Shown: piece by piece, positions 57,401-60,000 of the stretch
How the letters are laid out: each line of letters starts with the position of its first letter
Numbering within the stretch: the first letter of the stretch is position 1
NCBI GenBank assembly: GCA_037447655.1
Contig: JBBHKE010003048.1
Span: 400,036-460,035, forward strand
Direction of reading: 5' to 3'
Length of the DNA: 60,000 nt
Source: Zygnema cylindricum
Taxonomy: Eukaryota; Streptophyta; Zygnematophyceae; Zygnematales; Zygnemataceae
The notes under the pieces: generated by a model
Databases searched by the model: none
Told to the model about the DNA's origin: nothing
What the model saw: only the letters and a program-made list of their open reading frames with translations
Made by a program: the position numbers and the translations under genes

Positions 57401-59912
57401 TGATGTGAAATGTCATCCGACAGTGAATCAACATTTATGAACCATAACAGGATGGACAAAGACAAATCGGCTTCATAAAAGCTCCTTTCCACTGGAAGCA
57501 AGCCCAATTTGACCACCTTAAGCTCAATATCACTTAATAACACCCTACTGCTCAGGGGCGGTTATCCATTGGTGGGTCAAGAAGATTACCTTAGCCTTGT
57601 CTTCTTCATCAATGTGGTCATACTTGGTATCATCTGTTAGAGCCGCTGCTCGGAAAGAGGTGATACAATACGTCAAGTCACTTATGGCTTTACCTCTTGT
57701 ACCTTCTTCTTTGAATCGATTATCCAAAGGATCACCCATCTGCATAACAATGAACGAACCAATTTTGAAAAGGAAAGGACAAAACCTTAAAAAAAATAGC
57801 AAACATGAACAACTCTACCTACACCATCACCACCGTTTACCTATTCCAATCCAAAAAACAAGCAAACGTCATAAGTAAGCTATGCAAATAGCATCTAATA
57901 AGCATAAAATGCACAGAATTTTCAATCACAGAAGTGCAGGCGTTTTGCACAAGGAGATGAATGACAATCCACACGAATTGCAGCTTCATTGATCATCATA
58001 GCTTTGAGAACCGCAACCTTTTTCAACTCTTCCAATTTGGCCACATAAACGCCCTTTGCTTCATTTTCTCCGTCCTCATACAACCAGTCCTCTGTCTCCT
58101 GGAGCTTTGCAATAAGTTGTTCCTTCTCTGCCTCCGTAACATAACTTGAAAGGGAATCGTAGAGCTGCAGAAAAAAATATTCTTCCTCAGCAACCCAAAA
58201 TGTGGTGTTTGCCATCAGATAGCTAACGAATTGATCATGTAGCAGCTAAAAGCAAGGAACGATGACTCGCTACTCTTAAAGACCTGAACTTACGCCAACC
58301 AATAGAGTCCCTATTACAACAAGGATCGATCAACCAAATATGTTTAAAGATCTACGGAAATTTACAACACAACTAAGGCAAAATTACTTCCAAAGACAGA
58401 AAATCAGCTGCACATAGTTCACGAGTACAATCAATAGCTTGTCCCCAAACAATACTCCAGAGCAGCAAGACAGAAAATGATTGGACATGCACATATCGAC
58501 ATTTTTGTTATACCTTGTTCCGCATGTCATATACATATGCTTCCACCGAATTCTTTTTCTCTTTTGTCTCTTCCATTACACGATCTTGCAAGGCCATCTC
58601 ATATTCTGACTCCACAGCCTTGTCAAGGTCTGATTGTAATAAGCCGCCGACCAGATGAGACTGAATTGGTATGTCTGTTCGTCTCGTTTTCTTTTTCTTG
58701 ACAATTTCAGGCTGCACAATCCATTCACCAGAGCATATAAAAAAAAGCAATGAGACAGTATACACAAAGGAAAAAAAAAATACACAACACGCCACTGAAG
58801 ACACTGTAGTAAGCCGCTCAGTTAACGAATCAATCCCATGGTGCCTTCCTGGCAGGGGAAGGCACGGGAATTACTGTTTTCTTATCTTCACAGCGGCCTT
58901 GAACCAAGGAAGAAAAAACACGTTAGAAGTTTGGTTCTCTAAATGCCATAGTAAACGTATCATATTGTAGGGAGATTCCCACATCATACAGTTGCACATA
59001 ATATTGTAAAAACATACACGACCCATAAAGCTAAAAACATTAGCATCTTATCAGCTCCTCTGTGAACTGGAAAACAGCCAAGGGAAAAAAATGAGACCCT
59101 CTAAGCGTGCATGCCTAAAAAACTTTCAGGTGACCTCCATAAGAGACAAAATTGTAACTTTGTAAAAACTCACAAAAAAAAAAAATGGCATACTACATGT
59201 AAGGCATTAATACATTTAAAGACCCATAAAAAATTAACACTTTAAGAAACTTCTGGAAATATTTCCTACTCCGGCTTCACCTTTGACTTCTCTTCCTGCA
59301 CTCCGTTTGCAGCATCAACATCTGCCATTTTGATGTCTGCCTCGCCAGAAGCATCTGCCGGTGCACCGGGATTGTCGGTCTCCATTGGCGCTGATCCTTT
59401 AACCTCAACCTCCTCCTCTTCCAAGAGCTGCACAATCACAATTCCAAACAAATCGTCCCACAGTACAACGGATGTCCCACTCAGCTCAGCATTCATCAAC
59501 CTGTCATGGTTTTGCAAGCGCCCTAAAGCTGCGTTTGCGGTTACAAAGGCGTTTATATGGCGTTTACTGTATATATACTGTAGAACATGCAAGTGTACGC
59601 GGTTACAATATACCACAGGTATTGCACATTGTAAAATATAAGCTGTTACACTTTGACATTAACACGTCTTATTATAGAATACATATACTGAGAACCCCTC
59701 AGGATACAACTAGAACCAAGAGACTCAGCACAAATTTGCCAAAGAATGGTAAGAGATATGCACTGCTGAAGGAGCATATTTGAAAAAAAAAAAAATGCAA
59801 GTACACTTACTGTGGCTGATTCTACAGACAAAATGCCGTGAAGATTCAGACGAATTTTGACTTTCAATTTCGGCTTCACATCATCCTGTTTTAAAGGTGC
59901 AAATGGTCCAAC
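54424..59912 (-). CDS. HSP110 / HSP70-14/15-like chaperone, C-terminal part (gene runs off the window)
   Basis: This is the C-terminal half of a cytosolic HSP110-family protein, a nucleotide exchange factor and holdase for HSP70. Seven exons are visible, 5' to 3': 59811-59912, 59281-59427, 58514-58711, 58018-58164, 57590-57739, 54917-55047 and 54424-54592. They give 347 codons plus stop with consistent phases. The first visible exon (VGPF...KVKIRLNLHGILSVESAT) ends the beta-sandwich substrate domain. The acidic insert follows (LLEEEEVEV...). The helical lid has ALQDRVMEETKEKKNSVEAYVYDMRN, EDWLYEDGE, KGVYVAKLEELKK and CNKAEIWLKD. The protein ends in a proline- and acid-rich tail (PPKPPAPEPKPEEP...EPMQTD) after FCKPIMTKSRP. 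The ATPase domain and start codon lie beyond 60000. Intron 5 (55048-57589) is 2.5 kb; no exon or known element was found inside it. Confidence 0.92.
55048..57589 (-). other. Long intron of the HSP110 gene
   Basis: A 2.5-kb AT-rich intron separating the EEDKAK and VIEECNKAE coding segments. A 25-bp direct duplication around CCAAAAAAGCTTCATTGGAAGA / CCAAAAAGCTTCATTGGAAGA occurs at about 57037 and 57068. No coding exon fits the family in this interval. Confidence 0.7.
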
Positions 59913-60000
59913 CTGGAAATACAAAATCACCAAACTTGGAAGTCAAAAAACCATCGTACAAACGGATCTGGCCAAGGATAGAAAGCAACACAGTGAAATA

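Noticed and set aside
1-60000. CRISPR arrays, operons, ribosome binding sites or other prokaryotic features
   Set aside because: No regularly spaced direct repeats with unique spacers are present, and the genes are spliced nuclear genes.

Overview
This window is nuclear DNA of a green plant (streptophyte). The evidence is a TIC21/PIC1-type chloroplast inner-envelope protein with a transit peptide, a plant-type GPHR/GTG membrane protein, a macro-domain plus Sec14 protein of the plant GDAP2-like type, a FEY-like dehydrogenase, a PDIL1-3/1-4-type disulfide isomerase and a plant HSP110. Genes are spliced with GT-AG introns. I cannot fix the lineage; a bryophyte, lycophyte or streptophyte alga is an inference from the moderate divergence from seed-plant proteins and the short intergenic distances.

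Layout. 3618-6619 (-): UVSSA, transcription-coupled repair scaffold, 2 exons. 9679-17094 (+): GTG/GPHR-like anion channel, 13 exons including a 27-nt microexon. 19216-27796 (-): macro + CRAL-TRIO protein, 14 exons. 28294-33525 (+): SDR-family reductase, 8 exons, head-to-head with the macro gene across about 500 bp. 35422-35494 (-): tRNA-Glu(CTC), with a decayed tRNA-Glu copy 200 bp away. 37538-43340 (+): KDEL-terminated PDI, 12 exons. 46647-49233 (-): TIC21/PIC1, 4 exons. 52176-52733: decayed Ty1/copia pol fragment between inverted repeats. 54424 to beyond 59912 (-): the C-terminal part of an HSP110/HSP70-14/15-like chaperone, whose 5' part lies outside the window. Exons of all seven genes were joined by eye. 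Exon lengths and phases close without frame errors in every gene. Two junctions are uncertain: GTG exon 4/5 and the PDI exon 6 start.

The genes are ordinary housekeeping genes of repair, membrane transport, ADP-ribose biology, ER folding, chloroplast import/iron and cytosolic chaperoning. There is no sign that they form a pathway. The unusual content is in the intergenic DNA. Four islands (about 690-1585, 7200-9380, 35850-37355, 49580-51656) are packed with short non-autonomous DNA transposons, none encoding a transposase. They include a hAT-like family with a perfect 8-bp target duplication, a PIF/Harbinger-like family flanked by TTA, a TA-flanked family with CACC... termini, and a fourth family found in a GTG intron and twice in tandem just upstream of the PDI gene. 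Insertions are nested: Harbinger inside a TA element, and hAT inside what looks like another TA-element remnant. The islands are visibly rich in TACG/CGTA words compared with the genes.
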